Shown here: in pieces, positions 17,348 to 26,895 of the stretch
Layout: the number at the start of each line of letters is the position of its first letter
Position numbering within the stretch: the stretch's first letter is position 1
Source: Sphingomonas gilva
GTDB taxonomy: Bacteria > Pseudomonadota > Alphaproteobacteria > Sphingomonadales > Sphingomonadaceae
DNA: 64,000 nt
Direction: 5' to 3'
Assembly: GCF_003515075.1 (NCBI RefSeq)
Contig: NZ_QWLV01000004.1
Span: 1 to 64,000, forward strand
Translations under genes and position numbers: made by a program
The notes under the pieces: generated by a model
What the model saw: the letters and a program-made list of their open reading frames with translations, nothing else
The model's database searches: none
Told to the model about the DNA's origin: nothing

Positions 17348-18991
17348 TTAGAAGCTGAAACCGGGCGTCGCGCTCGACGATGCGGTCTTGGGACCGGTCG
17401 CGGGCGGCGGCGCCTTGGCCTGCACGGGCGGTGCGGGAAGCGTCGGGCCTGCGGGCAGCGGCGCGGATCCGATGACCGGCCCGGCAGATGGCGCGGTCGT
17501 CGGCTTGGGCCGCTCCTCACCGGACTTGCCGCCGCCGGTCTGGCCGAGCAGCACGCGCTCGAGATCGGTTGGCGCCTTGAAGCCGTCGGTCGGCAACTTG
17601 ATGTCCCCGGCATTGACCGGCTTCACCAGATACGGCGTGATCACGATCACCAGCTCGGTTTCCGAGCGCCGGAACGCGTTCGAACGGAACAGCGAGCCGA
17701 GGATCGGCACGTCGCCAAGGCCTGGCGTCTTGTCGATCGAGTTGTCGACGCTGTTGGACAGAAGCCCGCCGATCATCATGCTCTGGCCGGAGCCCATCTC
17801 CAGCGTCGTTTCGGCGCGGCGGGTGGTGAGGCCAGGGATGGTGACCCCGCCCAGCGTGACCGAGCCGGCCGCGCTCAGCTGGGAAACCTCGGGGCGAACG
17901 CGCATCGAGATGCGGCCGTCGGCCAGCACCGTCGGGGTGAACGCCAGGCTGACGCCATATTGCTTGTATTCGACCGTCACCGCGCCCAGCCCCTGGCTGA
18001 TCGGGATCGGAATTTCGCCGCCCGCCAGGAAGCTGGCGGTCTCGCCCGACAGCGCGGTCAGGTTGGGGCTCGCCAGCGTCGTCACCTGGCCGTCGCGTTC
18101 TCCCAGGTCGAGCACGTCGGCAATATCGAGACCGAGGAACCGGCCCGCGAATCCCAGGGACGTGCGTGCGCTGCTGCGGATATCGCTGAAATCGAACGCC
18201 GTGCCCGAATTGGGATAGACGAAGTCGCCGATGCGCGGATCGAACGGCAGCGTGATCGAGCCGGCCGGCAGGCCGAACCGCGACGACGCGTCAAGCTGCG
18301 GCAGGTCGGAGGTGTCGACGTTGCCGATCGAACCGAACTCGCGGCCCGACACGCCGATCTTGAACCCGCCGGTGTCGCGCGTGATCAGGTTGTTGCCGAT
18401 ATTCTTGGCGAAGTCGCGGCTCACCTCGGCGATCTTGACCTGCAGGTTGACCTGCAGCGGCGTCGCCGTCTTGAGGCGGCTGATGACCGTGGTCTCCTCA
18501 CCGACAAAAGCTTTGGCCAGCCGTTCCGCCTCCGCGCTGTCGCTGGGGCTGAGCACGGTGCCGGTCAGCAGCACGACGCCGTTCATCGTCGATGCCGTGA
18601 TGTCCGCTTCCGGCATCGCCATATCGAGCATCGCATCGAGCGAACCGAAATTCGCGCCGACCCGAATGGTGGTGGAATAGACCACCTTGCCCGACTTGGA
18701 TGTTGCGTAGACCGTCGTCTCCCCGGCTTTCTTACCGAAGATGAACAGCTGGGTCGGCGACCGCACCTGCACATCGGCGATCTCGTCGCTGGCGACGAAC
18801 AGGTCCGACATCGGCGCATCGAGCTTGACCATGCGGCCCTGGCCGACGCTGATCTGGATCGTTTCGTTCGGTGTCCGGGCCACGACCTGGGCCGCGGCCG
18901 GGGCGGACGCGGTGGCGGCGAGGCCGACCGCGAGCGCCGCAGCGAGGGCGGTGCCCAGGCTCGTGCGGGCAACCAGCTTATTGGTGCGCAT
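17348..18991 (-). CDS. cpaC: Tad pilus secretin CpaC/RcpA
   Basis: Outer-membrane secretin for the pilus. 547 residues from the ATG at 18991, chosen for its GGGGG Shine-Dalgarno and correct signal peptide. Order: signal peptide, N-terminal pilus-secretin domain (VRSPTQLFIFGKKAGETTVYA), a BON-like region and the secretin core (about 240-440) with GETASFLAGGEIPIP, VEYKQYGVSLAFTPTV and GDVPILGSLFRSN. The C-terminal 100 residues are Pro/Ala-rich. It follows cpaB directly. Confidence 0.95.
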   Translation of the reverse strand: MRTNKLVARTSLGTALAAALAVGLAATASAPAAAQVVARTPNETIQISVGQGRMVKLDAPMSDLFVASDEIADVQVRSPTQLFIFGKKAGETTVYATSKSGKVVYSTTIRVGANFGSLDAMLDMAMPEADITASTMNGVVLLTGTVLSPSDSAEAERLAKAFVGEETTVISRLKTATPLQVNLQVKIAEVSRDFAKNIGNNLITRDTGGFKIGVSGREFGSIGNVDTSDLPQLDASSRFGLPAGSITLPFDPRIGDFVYPNSGTAFDFSDIRSSARTSLGFAGRFLGLDIADVLDLGERDGQVTTLASPNLTALSGETASFLAGGEIPIPISQGLGAVTVEYKQYGVSLAFTPTVLADGRISMRVRPEVSQLSAAGSVTLGGVTIPGLTTRRAETTLEMGSGQSMMIGGLLSNSVDNSIDKTPGLGDVPILGSLFRSNAFRRSETELVIVITPYLVKPVNAGDIKLPTDGFKAPTDLERVLLGQTGGGKSGEERPKPTTAPSAGPVIGSAPLPAGPTLPAPPVQAKAPPPATGPKTASSSATPGFSF

Positions 18992-18992
18992 C

Positions 18993-20015
18993 TTACTTAC
19001 CCCCAACCGGAACTTCGGTTACATTGTTGCCGCGCGCCACCCGGACGACTGGCCCCTTGGCAACGGCCGCGCCCGGGAAGGCGCCGCTGCTGCCGCCCGA
19101 ATCCCGGCTGCCGCGATCGTCCGCAGGCTTGGCCGGCACCGTGCGGCGCTGGAAGCGCGACACGTCGGCGCCGGTGACGAATGTGGTTTCGGTATCGATC
19201 GGCCGACTGGCGACGGCGAGCAGAACCTGCTTGTCGGCCGCGGCGTCGTCGCCCTCGGGCACCGAGACCTCGCCCGAAGCGATGGCACGCTCCAGCTCGG
19301 CGTTGTTGTCGGCGAGCGAGCGCAGCGACAGCGAAAGCTGGCCGATGGTCTGCGCGACCGCGATCTTCTCGGCGATGCGCGGCGTCGCCTCCAGCGTCAC
19401 GGTGGAGAATGTCTGCACCGTAGGCTTGCCTTCGTCGTTGATCGCATCGGTGCGCTGATCGGTGGCGAGCACGCGAACGTTGCGGAGGATCGTCTCGGTC
19501 GCCTTGAGCGGCGGCCCATCGCCACCGCCAGAGACCGATTGGGTCAGGACGATGTCCACCCGGTCGCCCGGGAAGACGAAGCCGGCGACGCCGGATTGGG
19601 CGGAGACGGACACCGTGACCGCGCGCATGCCTGGGCTCAGCGCCGCGGCGAGGAAGCCGCGCTCGCCCGGCTGCACCAGTGATCCCTGCGTGATCGGCTG
19701 GCCGGCGGTGATCGCGTTGCGCACCACCGCGCCCTGCAGCCTGGCGGCGTCGACCGGGCCGCCCTTGACGAAATAGGCGGTGTCGTTGACCAGCTCCTGC
19801 GGCCAGGGCTGATAGCGGAAGCTGTCCGGCTCGATGATGGTGCCGACGGGCAGGGCGCGGGTGGCGACGAGCACTTCCGGTCCCTCGACCTTCGTCGGCA
19901 TCACTGCCGCCGCCTGTGGCGCGGCCGCGCCGGCAAACATGCTGCGCGCCATGAAGGCCGTCAAAGCGGCGACGATCAGTGCGCCGACCAGCAGAGCGAT
20001 TTTCTTGGCATCCAT
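18993..20015 (-). CDS. cpaB: Flp pilus assembly protein CpaB/RcpC
   Basis: 340 residues: one N-terminal membrane helix, an SAF domain (about 45-110; VLVATRALPVGTIIEPDSFRYQPWP) and an RcpC/CpaB domain with FVFPGDRVDIVLTQSV. Periplasmic accessory to the CpaC secretin, thought to contact peptidoglycan. The last third is low-complexity. It overlaps the upstream region of cpaC, consistent with one operon. Confidence 0.94.
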   Translation of the reverse strand: MDAKKIALLVGALIVAALTAFMARSMFAGAAAPQAAAVMPTKVEGPEVLVATRALPVGTIIEPDSFRYQPWPQELVNDTAYFVKGGPVDAARLQGAVVRNAITAGQPITQGSLVQPGERGFLAAALSPGMRAVTVSVSAQSGVAGFVFPGDRVDIVLTQSVSGGGDGPPLKATETILRNVRVLATDQRTDAINDEGKPTVQTFSTVTLEATPRIAEKIAVAQTIGQLSLSLRSLADNNAELERAIASGEVSVPEGDDAAADKQVLLAVASRPIDTETTFVTGADVSRFQRRTVPAKPADDRGSRDSGGSSGAFPGAAVAKGPVVRVARGNNVTEVPVGGK

Positions 20016-20066
20016 GACGTTACAGCGCCTTTCCCCGAAGCAGGTCGATTGAACCCGCGTTAAGCA

Positions 20067-20540
20067 TCATCCGAAATGGTTAAGGATCGGTTGGTGAATG
20101 GAAACGAGTCCGGCGAAGGCGATCGCGACGCCGTAAGGTATCTCAGGTTGCCCGGATTTCCGCCGGATTCGGCGTTCGATGACGAGCAGGATGGTCAAGG
20201 CGCCGCCCGCCAGCGCCATCACCATCAACAGGCTCAAGAGCGGTTGCCACGGGAACCACAGCGCAAGCGCGCCGAGCATCTTGACGTCGCCGCCGCCCAT
20301 CTGGCCGGCCATGAAGGCGAGCGTGAACAGTCCGAACACGGCAAGGCCGAGCCCCAGCTGGATCGCGACGTCGGGCCACAACTGATAGCCGGTCGCCCAC
20401 CAGAAGGCGGGCGCGAGCGTGGCGATGGCGATGTTCTTCCAATCGGCGATCTCGCGGATGCGGATATCCTCGACCGCCGCCGAAACCAGCAGCATCGCGA
20501 GCACGCCCAGCAACGCTATCGAGACCTGATCCCACCCCAT
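20067..20540 (-). CDS. cpaA: Prepilin peptidase CpaA/TadV
   Basis: 157-residue A24-type aspartic peptidase that processes Flp prepilin. The two catalytic aspartates are in EDIRIREIADWKN (about residue 25) and AGQMGGGDVKMLGALALWFPW (about residue 85). Four membrane segments. It is the first gene of the tad cluster, and no flp pilin gene lies upstream: the next gene is divergent, only 48 nt away. Confidence 0.93.
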   Translation of the reverse strand: MGWDQVSIALLGVLAMLLVSAAVEDIRIREIADWKNIAIATLAPAFWWATGYQLWPDVAIQLGLGLAVFGLFTLAFMAGQMGGGDVKMLGALALWFPWQPLLSLLMVMALAGGALTILLVIERRIRRKSGQPEIPYGVAIAFAGLVSIHQPILNHFG

Positions 20541-20588
20541 CGGGAAATGTCCTAGACGGGATGGCTTTCAAAAACGTAACCAAGCCGG

Positions 20589-21536
20589 ATGGCAGATTTC
20601 CCGCACCGCGCCACGATCGACGCGGAAGGATCGATCGATCACTGGACCGCGCCCGACGGCTGGCGCCTGCGTCGCTTCTCGCTGCCGCCGGGCGGCGCGT
20701 CGCCGCGCGGATCGATCCTCTTCCAGGGCGGGCGCGGCGACATCTTCGAGAAATATTTCGAGGCGTTCGATCGCTGGCAGGCGGCGGGCTGGGGGGTGAC
20801 CTCTTTCGACTGGCGCGGGCAGGGCGGCTCGGGGCGGCTGGGTGGCGATCCCAAGGTCGGCCATCTGGCGGACTTCACGCCGCTGGTGCGAGATCTCCAT
20901 GATTTCTGGCACGTGTGGCGAGACGCCACGCCGGGGCCGCACGTCGTGATGGGGCATTCGATGGGCGGCTATCTGGTGCTGCGCGCGCTGGTCGAGGACG
21001 CGATCGACCCGGATGCGGCGGTGCTGGTCGCGCCGATGCTCGGCCTGCATGGCGCGCCATTCGGCGTCGCGGCGATGGAGCGCATCGCCCGCTTCATGAC
21101 GCGCATCGGCAAGCCCGACCGCGCGGCGTGGAAATCAAACGAGAAGCCCGCGACGCTCACCACGCGGCAGAAGCTCCTTACCCACAGCCTCGAACGCTAC
21201 GACCAGGAGATCGCCTGGAAGCTGGAGCGGCCGGAGATCGCGATCGGGCCGCCCAGCTGGGCCTGGGTGACCGCGGCGTTCGAAGGCACGCGCCTGCTCC
21301 GCGCCGATCCGCGGCTGGCGACGATGGCGGTGCCGACGCTGATCCTGTCGCCCGACGCGGACAAGCTGGTCGACGCATCGGCCGGCCGCGCGATCGCCGC
21401 GCGGCTGCCCGATACGAAGCTGGTGCGCTTCGGCCGCGAATCCGCACATGAGATCCTGCGTGAGGCCGATCCGGTTCGCAACCGCGCGCTTGCGGAGATC
21501 GACGCGTTTCTGGGCGCGCGGGCGCCGCGCGCCTGA
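20589..21536 (+). CDS. Alpha/beta hydrolase (serine aminopeptidase/lysophospholipase type)
   Basis: 315 residues with the Hydrolase_4 fold: FQGGRGDIFEKYFE near the N-terminus, DWRGQGGSGR, the nucleophile elbow GHSMGGY (Ser near residue 125) and late Asp and His in SPDADKLVD and ESAHEILRE. Resembles the monoglyceride lipase/lysophospholipase L2 (PldB) group; cytosolic, no signal peptide. Its stop shares one base with the next start, so it is coupled to the FAD oxidoreductase. Confidence 0.88.
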   Translation: MADFPHRATIDAEGSIDHWTAPDGWRLRRFSLPPGGASPRGSILFQGGRGDIFEKYFEAFDRWQAAGWGVTSFDWRGQGGSGRLGGDPKVGHLADFTPLVRDLHDFWHVWRDATPGPHVVMGHSMGGYLVLRALVEDAIDPDAAVLVAPMLGLHGAPFGVAAMERIARFMTRIGKPDRAAWKSNEKPATLTTRQKLLTHSLERYDQEIAWKLERPEIAIGPPSWAWVTAAFEGTRLLRADPRLATMAVPTLILSPDADKLVDASAGRAIAARLPDTKLVRFGRESAHEILREADPVRNRALAEIDAFLGARAPRA

Positions 21537-22615
21537 TGTTCGATTTCGCCATCGTCGGGGCGGGCATCGCCGGGGCGAGCCTCGCGGCGGAGCTCGCCGC
21601 ACACGGCCGCGTGGCCATCCTCGAAGCGGAGGCGCAGCCCGGCTATCACGCCACCGGCCGCTCGGCGGCGTTCTGGAGCGAGACCTATGGCGGCGCGGCG
21701 ATCCAGCCGCTGACCACCGCGTCCGGCGCGGCGCTTCGCGCCGGCGGTTTCCTCGCGCCGCTGGGATCGCTCCACATCGGCCGGATCGGGGATCGCGCCG
21801 CGGTAGATGCGTTTCTGAACGCGTTCGCCGATACGCCGATCACGCTCGAGGAAGTCGATCCCGCCACGCGCATTCCCGGCCTGCGCGCCGAATGGCGGCT
21901 AGGCGTGCTGGAGCCGAGCTGCGCCTATATCGATGTCGCCGGGCTCCATGCCGATTGCCTCGCTCGTGCCAGGCGGGCCGGCGCGGTGCTGATGACCGAC
22001 GCCGCGCTCCGCTCGGCGCGGCGTATTGCCGGCGGATGGGAGATTGAAGCCGGTGCGGAGCCGATCGCCGCGCGCATCCTGGTCGACGCCGCGGGCGCCT
22101 GGGCCGATCAGGTCGCGGTGTGGGCGGGCGTGGCGCCGCTCGGCATCCGCGCCTTTCGCCGCACCATGGCGCAGCTGCGCACCGATCCCGCCGCGCCCGA
22201 ACATCTGCCCCATGTCGCGGCGATCGACGGCAGCTTCTATTTCAAGCCCGAAGCCGGCGGGAAGCTGTGGCTCAGCCCGCATGACGAGATCGCGACCGAT
22301 CCCTGCGATGCGCAACCCGAGGAGATGGACGTCGCCATCGCCATCGACCGGTTCGAGCACGCCGTCGATTGGCGCGTCGCGGCGGTCGAGCGCAAATGGG
22401 CGGGCCTCAGGAGCTTCGCGCCCGACCGGCTGCCGGTCTACGGTTTCGACCAGCGCGCGGAGGGCTTCTTCTGGTTCGCTGGCCAGGGCGGTTTCGGCAT
22501 CCAGACCGCACCCGCCGCCGCGATGCTCGCGGCGAGCCTGATCACCGCCGCGCCGCCCGATCCGGCGGTCGCCGCTATCGATCCGGCGCAATACGGCCCC
22601 GACAGATTGAGCTAG
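21536..22615 (+). CDS. FAD-dependent oxidoreductase (DAO family)
   Basis: 359 residues with an N-terminal dinucleotide-binding motif (IVGAGIAGASLAAEL), the substrate-domain start HATGRSAAFWSETYGG, and a C-terminal FAD-contact block (GLRSFAPDRLPVYG, WFAGQGGFGIQTAPA). Belongs to the glycine/D-amino-acid oxidase group; its substrate cannot be read from the sequence. Translationally coupled to the upstream hydrolase and convergent, with a 4-nt overlap, with the HerA-like gene. Confidence 0.88.
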   Translation: MFDFAIVGAGIAGASLAAELAAHGRVAILEAEAQPGYHATGRSAAFWSETYGGAAIQPLTTASGAALRAGGFLAPLGSLHIGRIGDRAAVDAFLNAFADTPITLEEVDPATRIPGLRAEWRLGVLEPSCAYIDVAGLHADCLARARRAGAVLMTDAALRSARRIAGGWEIEAGAEPIAARILVDAAGAWADQVAVWAGVAPLGIRAFRRTMAQLRTDPAAPEHLPHVAAIDGSFYFKPEAGGKLWLSPHDEIATDPCDAQPEEMDVAIAIDRFEHAVDWRVAAVERKWAGLRSFAPDRLPVYGFDQRAEGFFWFAGQGGFGIQTAPAAAMLAASLITAAPPDPAVAAIDPAQYGPDRLS

Positions 22616-24069
22616 GCGAGCGCCTGTTCGCCCGGATCGCTCGGCGCGGTGGTCCAGCCGAGGCTCGGCACCGCGAAGGAGCGCTTGCCCGACAAGTCGA
22701 TGCGCGAGGCGATCAGCCCGCGCTGCTCGATATTGGCGATCAGGCGGCGGACCCGGCCTTGCGAATGGGTGCCGTAGACGCGGGCGATTTCGGCATCGCC
22801 CGGTGTTTCGGCGCCCTCGCGCGCGGCGCGGGCGATGAGGAGGAAGGGGCCGAGCATGTCGTCGGGCAGGTCGCCCGCCGCCGCCAGCGCCTCGCCCCAG
22901 TCGTGCCGCTCCGCCGGATCGATCCCCGCGCGCGCCATCGCCAAGCGGCGGGCGAAATCGGCGAGCGCCACGGGCGGCTTGACGAAGCCGCGCATCCGGC
23001 AGCGCATCTGGAAATCCTGGTAGAGCGCAGGCGCGGGACGAAAGGCCGCTTCGGGATCGGCGACGAGATCGCGCATCGCATCGGCCGCGGCCGCCTCGAA
23101 CGCGTCCTCGTCGAACGGGGCGGCTTCCGCCGGCGCGGGCGTCTCGATCCGCGCCGCCAGTTCCTCTGGCTCGATGCGCGTGGGCGGTGGCGGAGGAGGG
23201 GGAGCCGCAGCGGGCTCGACCGGCGCCAGCAGCGTGTCGCGGATCGTCTCGGCCGGCCGTTCGGGAAGCGGCAGCAGCGCGACATTGCCGCTGCGCGCGG
23301 AGGTCTTGACCGCACCGATGCGGATCGCCACCGGCCGCCGCGACAGCGCCGGACCGAGCGCGAGGAACGATCCGCGCTGCAGATCGCGGATCTGCTCTGC
23401 CTGCCGCCGCTCCATGCCCAGCAGGTCGGCGGCGCGCGCCATGTCGATATCGAGGAAGGTGCGGCCCATCAGGAAGTTGGACGCCTCCGCCGCGACGTTC
23501 TTGGCGAGCTTCGCCAGCCGCTGCGTCGCGATGATGCCGGCCAGCCCGCGCTTGCGGCCGCGGCACATCAGGTTGGTCATCGCGGAGAGCGAGGCGCGGC
23601 GGACATCGTCGGCCACCTCGCCGGCCGCGGCCGGGGCGAACAGCTGCGCCTCGTCGACCACCACCAGCGCGGGGAACCAGTGCTCGCGCGGGGCATCGAA
23701 CAGCGCCGAGAGGAACGCCGCGGCGCAGCGCATCTGCGCCTCTGCCTCCAGCCCCTCCAGGCTCAGCACCACGCTCGCGCGGTGCTCGCGGATGCGCTGG
23801 GCGAAGCGCCCCATCTCGCGCTCCGAATAATCGCTCGCCTCGATCACGACATGGCCGAACGGCTCGGCCAGCGTGACGAAGTCGCCCTCCGGATCGACGA
23901 TCACCTGCTGGACCAGCCCGGCGCTGCCCTCCAGCAGCCGGCGCAGCAGGTGCGACTTGCCCGATCCCGAATTGCCCTGGACGAGCAGCCGGGTCGCCAG
24001 CAGCTCCTCCACGTCGATCGGCACCGGCCTGCCGGCGCCGTCCACCCCCATGTCCACGCATACGCTCAC
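22612..24069 (-). CDS. HerA-like ATPase (DUF87/helicase domain)
   Basis: 485 residues from a GTG at 24069; an ATG at 24051 is an alternative, and the open frame upstream has a different, non-homologous composition. The N-terminal P-loop domain has Walker A GNSGSGKSHLLRRLLE (about residue 32), Walker B ALVVVDEAQLFAP and the sensor-like ATQRLAKLAKNVAAEASNFLMGRT, typical of HerA/FtsK-related ATPases. A Pro/Ala linker and a C-terminal domain with a probable winged helix (RVYGTHSQGRVRRLIANIEQRGLI) follow. Probably a DNA-translocating or DNA-processing ATPase; no nuclease partner is adjacent. Confidence 0.85.
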   Translation of the reverse strand: MSVCVDMGVDGAGRPVPIDVEELLATRLLVQGNSGSGKSHLLRRLLEGSAGLVQQVIVDPEGDFVTLAEPFGHVVIEASDYSEREMGRFAQRIREHRASVVLSLEGLEAEAQMRCAAAFLSALFDAPREHWFPALVVVDEAQLFAPAAAGEVADDVRRASLSAMTNLMCRGRKRGLAGIIATQRLAKLAKNVAAEASNFLMGRTFLDIDMARAADLLGMERRQAEQIRDLQRGSFLALGPALSRRPVAIRIGAVKTSARSGNVALLPLPERPAETIRDTLLAPVEPAAAPPPPPPPTRIEPEELAARIETPAPAEAAPFDEDAFEAAAADAMRDLVADPEAAFRPAPALYQDFQMRCRMRGFVKPPVALADFARRLAMARAGIDPAERHDWGEALAAAGDLPDDMLGPFLLIARAAREGAETPGDAEIARVYGTHSQGRVRRLIANIEQRGLIASRIDLSGKRSFAVPSLGWTTAPSDPGEQALA

Positions 24070-24207
24070 CGCTGAGCCTTTGGCCGAGCGGGAGGCGGAA
24101 GGGCAAGGGGGAAGCGGCGAGTATAGCTCGCGTCTATGACGGCCGGTGCAGAATCTTGGGGCGCGGGCGCGCGCGCCAGGGCATGACGACCACGAAGGAG
24201 AAAACGC

Positions 24208-24555
24208 ATGTCCGCCAAGCCGCCGCTCAGCCCTGCCCGCGTCGTCGGGAACCTGGTCTTCACCTCGGGCCAGCTCGCGCGGGGGGCGGACGGCGCCATC
24301 GTCGCCGGCGGGATCGAAGCTCAGGCGAAGCAGGTGATGGCGAACCTCGCCGAGGTGCTCGCCGACAATGGCTGCACTCCCGCCGATGTCGTCAAGGTCA
24401 CCGCCTGGCTGACCGACGCGAGCTACGGCGCGGCGTTCAACGCCGCCTATCGCGAGGTCTTCGGCGAGCCCTATCCGGCGCGCTCCACCGTCGTGTCGGG
24501 CCTGCTCGCGCCCGACGCGCTGATCGAGGTGGAGGCGATCGCGCTGAAGCCCTAA
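24208..24555 (+). CDS. RidA family protein (enamine/imine deaminase)
   Basis: 115 residues, typical YjgF/YER057c/UK114 length, with VGNLVFTSGQLA, the VVKVTAWLTDASY segment, and PARSTVVSGLLAPDALIEVEAIA carrying the conserved Arg. RidA proteins hydrolyse reactive 2-imino/2-enamino acids produced by amino-acid-degrading enzymes. A good Shine-Dalgarno (AAGGAG) precedes the ATG. It lies 9 nt upstream of a LysR gene and near a D-amino-acid dehydrogenase, whose imine product is a plausible substrate. Confidence 0.92.
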   Translation: MSAKPPLSPARVVGNLVFTSGQLARGADGAIVAGGIEAQAKQVMANLAEVLADNGCTPADVVKVTAWLTDASYGAAFNAAYREVFGEPYPARSTVVSGLLAPDALIEVEAIALKP

Positions 24556-24564
24556 GAGAGGCGC

Positions 24565-25464
24565 ATGCGCTTTCGTCACATCGAGATCTTCCACTCCGTC
24601 TACACCAACGGATCGATCAGCGGAGCGGCGCGCGCGCTAGGCGTGTCGCAGCCTTCGGTCAGCAAGATGCTGCGCCATGCCGAGGATCAGCTCGGCTTCG
24701 CGCTGTTCCGCCTGGTGCGGGGACGGCTGGCGCCGACCGACGAGGCGCACGCGCTGTTCCGCGAGGCGGGCGACGTGTTCGAACGGCTCGCGTCGCTGCA
24801 GCACACCGCGCGCAATCTGGCGCAGGCCGGTGGGGGGCATATCCGCATGGGCATGGTCCCCAGCCTGGCGCTCGACGTCGTGCCGCAAGCGCTGGCCCGC
24901 TTCCGCCGCGACCATCCGCGCGTGACCTTCGAGGTCCACACCCACCATCATGACGATCTGGTCCGCTCGTTGATCGAACGCGAGACCGATCTCGCCATCG
25001 CCTACACCCCGCCGCCGCACCCGCGGCTGGCGCGCACCGTGCTGACCGAGGGCGAGCTGGTGGTGATGTTCCCCAAGGGCAGCTTCGTCGCCACCGGCGA
25101 GCGTCTGCCATTGACCGCGCTCACCGGCAAGGATGTGATCGGCGTCGCCGCGACCGGGCCGATCGGCGACGTGCTGACCGCCGCCGCGGCGCGCGAGGGC
25201 GTCGCCTTTCGCGAAACCGTGTCGGTCCAGACCTTCTTCATCGCCGCGCGTCTGGCGCAGCTGGAGCGCGGCATCACGGTGATCGACGAATTCACCGCGC
25301 GTGCCTGGCGATCGGACGATTTCACGGTGCTGCCGACCGATCCGCCGCTCGGCTTCACCATCAGCCACGTCACGCTGGAGGATCGCCCGCCCTCGCGCGC
25401 AGCCCGCCAGTTCCTCGCGGTGCTGGCGCAGGTGCTTGCCGATAGCCGCAGCGGCCATCCATAA
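24565..25464 (+). CDS. LysR-type transcriptional regulator
   Basis: 299 residues. The N-terminal winged HTH (MRFRHIEIFHSVYTNGSISGAARALGVSQPSVSKMLRHAE) is followed by the periplasmic-binding-protein-like effector domain (HIRMGMVPSLALDVVPQALARF). It is cotranscribed with ridA and lies upstream of the dadA-like gene, receptor, symporter and gamma-glutamyltransferases. It is thus the best candidate for the pathway-specific regulator of that cluster; the effector would be an amino acid or gamma-glutamyl compound (inference). Confidence 0.93.
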   Translation: MRFRHIEIFHSVYTNGSISGAARALGVSQPSVSKMLRHAEDQLGFALFRLVRGRLAPTDEAHALFREAGDVFERLASLQHTARNLAQAGGGHIRMGMVPSLALDVVPQALARFRRDHPRVTFEVHTHHHDDLVRSLIERETDLAIAYTPPPHPRLARTVLTEGELVVMFPKGSFVATGERLPLTALTGKDVIGVAATGPIGDVLTAAAAREGVAFRETVSVQTFFIAARLAQLERGITVIDEFTARAWRSDDFTVLPTDPPLGFTISHVTLEDRPPSRAARQFLAVLAQVLADSRSGHP

Positions 25465-25622
25465 CTCCGATCTATAGCTGTCACAAATGATTCATCGGTG
25501 GCAAGCCCGCGCCAAGGGCTAAGTTGCCTCCAAACCGGCGACGTAACGATCGATGCCGGAATTGGGGGATCGCGAAACGAAATGACGCTGCTGGCGCAAT
25601 CATTGTTCAATCCGGTCGTCGG

Positions 25623-26843
25623 ATGAAGGGCGATGGCGATGTGCTCGTCATCGGCGCAGGCGTGGTTGGGGTGACCACCGCGCTCGCGCTGATCGAGCGG
25701 GGCCGGCGGGTGACGCTGGTCGACGCCGCGGAAGGGCCGGGACTGGGCACGTCCTACGCCAACGGCGCGCAGCTGAGCTATGCCTATACCGATGCGCTGG
25801 CCAGCCCGGCGATGGTCGCGCAGATGCCGCGGCTGATCGCCGCCGCCGATCCCGCCTTTCGCCTGCGCCCCTCGCTCGATCCAGACTTCCTGCGCTGGGG
25901 CCTGGCCTTTCTGCGCAACGCCACCGCCACGCGCTTTCACCGCAACACGATCGCCGGGCTGACGCTGGCGATCGAATCGCGCCTGGCGCTGCACGGCCTG
26001 GTCGAGCGTCACGGCATCGAGTTCGCCCACGCCACGCCCGGCAAGCTGCACATCTACCGCAACGCGAAGGGGCTGGCCGCCGCCGCGGAGCTGGCCGCGA
26101 TCAAGCGCACGATGGGCTTCGATCAGCATGTGCTGGGCGTGGACGAGGCGGTCGCCGCCGAGCCGATGCTCGACGCGATCCGGCGCGACATGGCCGGCGC
26201 GCTGCACACGCCGGAGGAGGAGGTGGGCGATCCGTACCGGTTCTGCCTCGGCGCGCTCGCCGCGTTGAAGGCATCGGAGCGCTTCACCGGCTGCTTCCGC
26301 TCGCGCGTGTCGCGGATCGATGCGCGCGGCGGCCGTCCTGCGGTCGTCACCGACAATGGCGGGCGGATCGACGCCGCCACGATCATCCTGTGCGCCGGCG
26401 CAGATGCGGCCAAGCTCGCGCGGACGGCGGGCGCGCGGCTGCCGATCCAGCCGATGAAGGGCTATTCGCTGACCGCCCCACCGGGGGCCGCGGCGCCCGA
26501 GGTGAGCATCACCGACGTATCCAACCGCGTCGTGTTCGCACGGTTGGGCAACCGGATGCGCATCGCCGGCCTGGCCGATCTCGGCGTGCGCGACCGGAGG
26601 GTCGATCCGAGGCGCTTCGCCGCGCTGGTCGGCAGCGCGCGGGCCGCGCTGCCCGGCGCGGCCGACTACGACAATATCGAGCAAAGCTGGGCCGGCCTCA
26701 GGCCGATGACCCCGGATTCGCTGCCGATCATCCGCAAGATCGCGCCCGGCGTGTTCGCCAATGCCGGCCACGGCGCGCTGGGGTGGACCTATGCGGCGGG
26801 CGCGGCCGAACGCGTCGCGCGGCTGATCGGCGAAGGAAATTGA
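25623..26843 (+). CDS. dadA: D-amino acid dehydrogenase (DadA-like)
   Basis: 406 residues from the ATG at 25623, chosen because VLVIGAGVVGVTTALALIERG then begins near the N-terminus as in DadA. FAD-binding motif, then GTSYANGAQLSYAY (DadA signature region), HTPEEEVGDPYRFC and the C-terminal GLRPMTPDSLPIIRK and GHGALGWTYA. The family oxidises D-amino acids to 2-oxo acids via imines, passing electrons to the respiratory chain. It is followed by a TonB receptor and transporter genes. The exact substrate is not readable; D-glutamate or D-alanine is possible. Confidence 0.88.
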   Translation: MKGDGDVLVIGAGVVGVTTALALIERGRRVTLVDAAEGPGLGTSYANGAQLSYAYTDALASPAMVAQMPRLIAAADPAFRLRPSLDPDFLRWGLAFLRNATATRFHRNTIAGLTLAIESRLALHGLVERHGIEFAHATPGKLHIYRNAKGLAAAAELAAIKRTMGFDQHVLGVDEAVAAEPMLDAIRRDMAGALHTPEEEVGDPYRFCLGALAALKASERFTGCFRSRVSRIDARGGRPAVVTDNGGRIDAATIILCAGADAAKLARTAGARLPIQPMKGYSLTAPPGAAAPEVSITDVSNRVVFARLGNRMRIAGLADLGVRDRRVDPRRFAALVGSARAALPGAADYDNIEQSWAGLRPMTPDSLPIIRKIAPGVFANAGHGALGWTYAAGAAERVARLIGEGN

Positions 26844-26895
26844 CGGCGCGGCAGACGCCGGACGGACAGTGGGACCAGGGATAAGGGGAATGACA

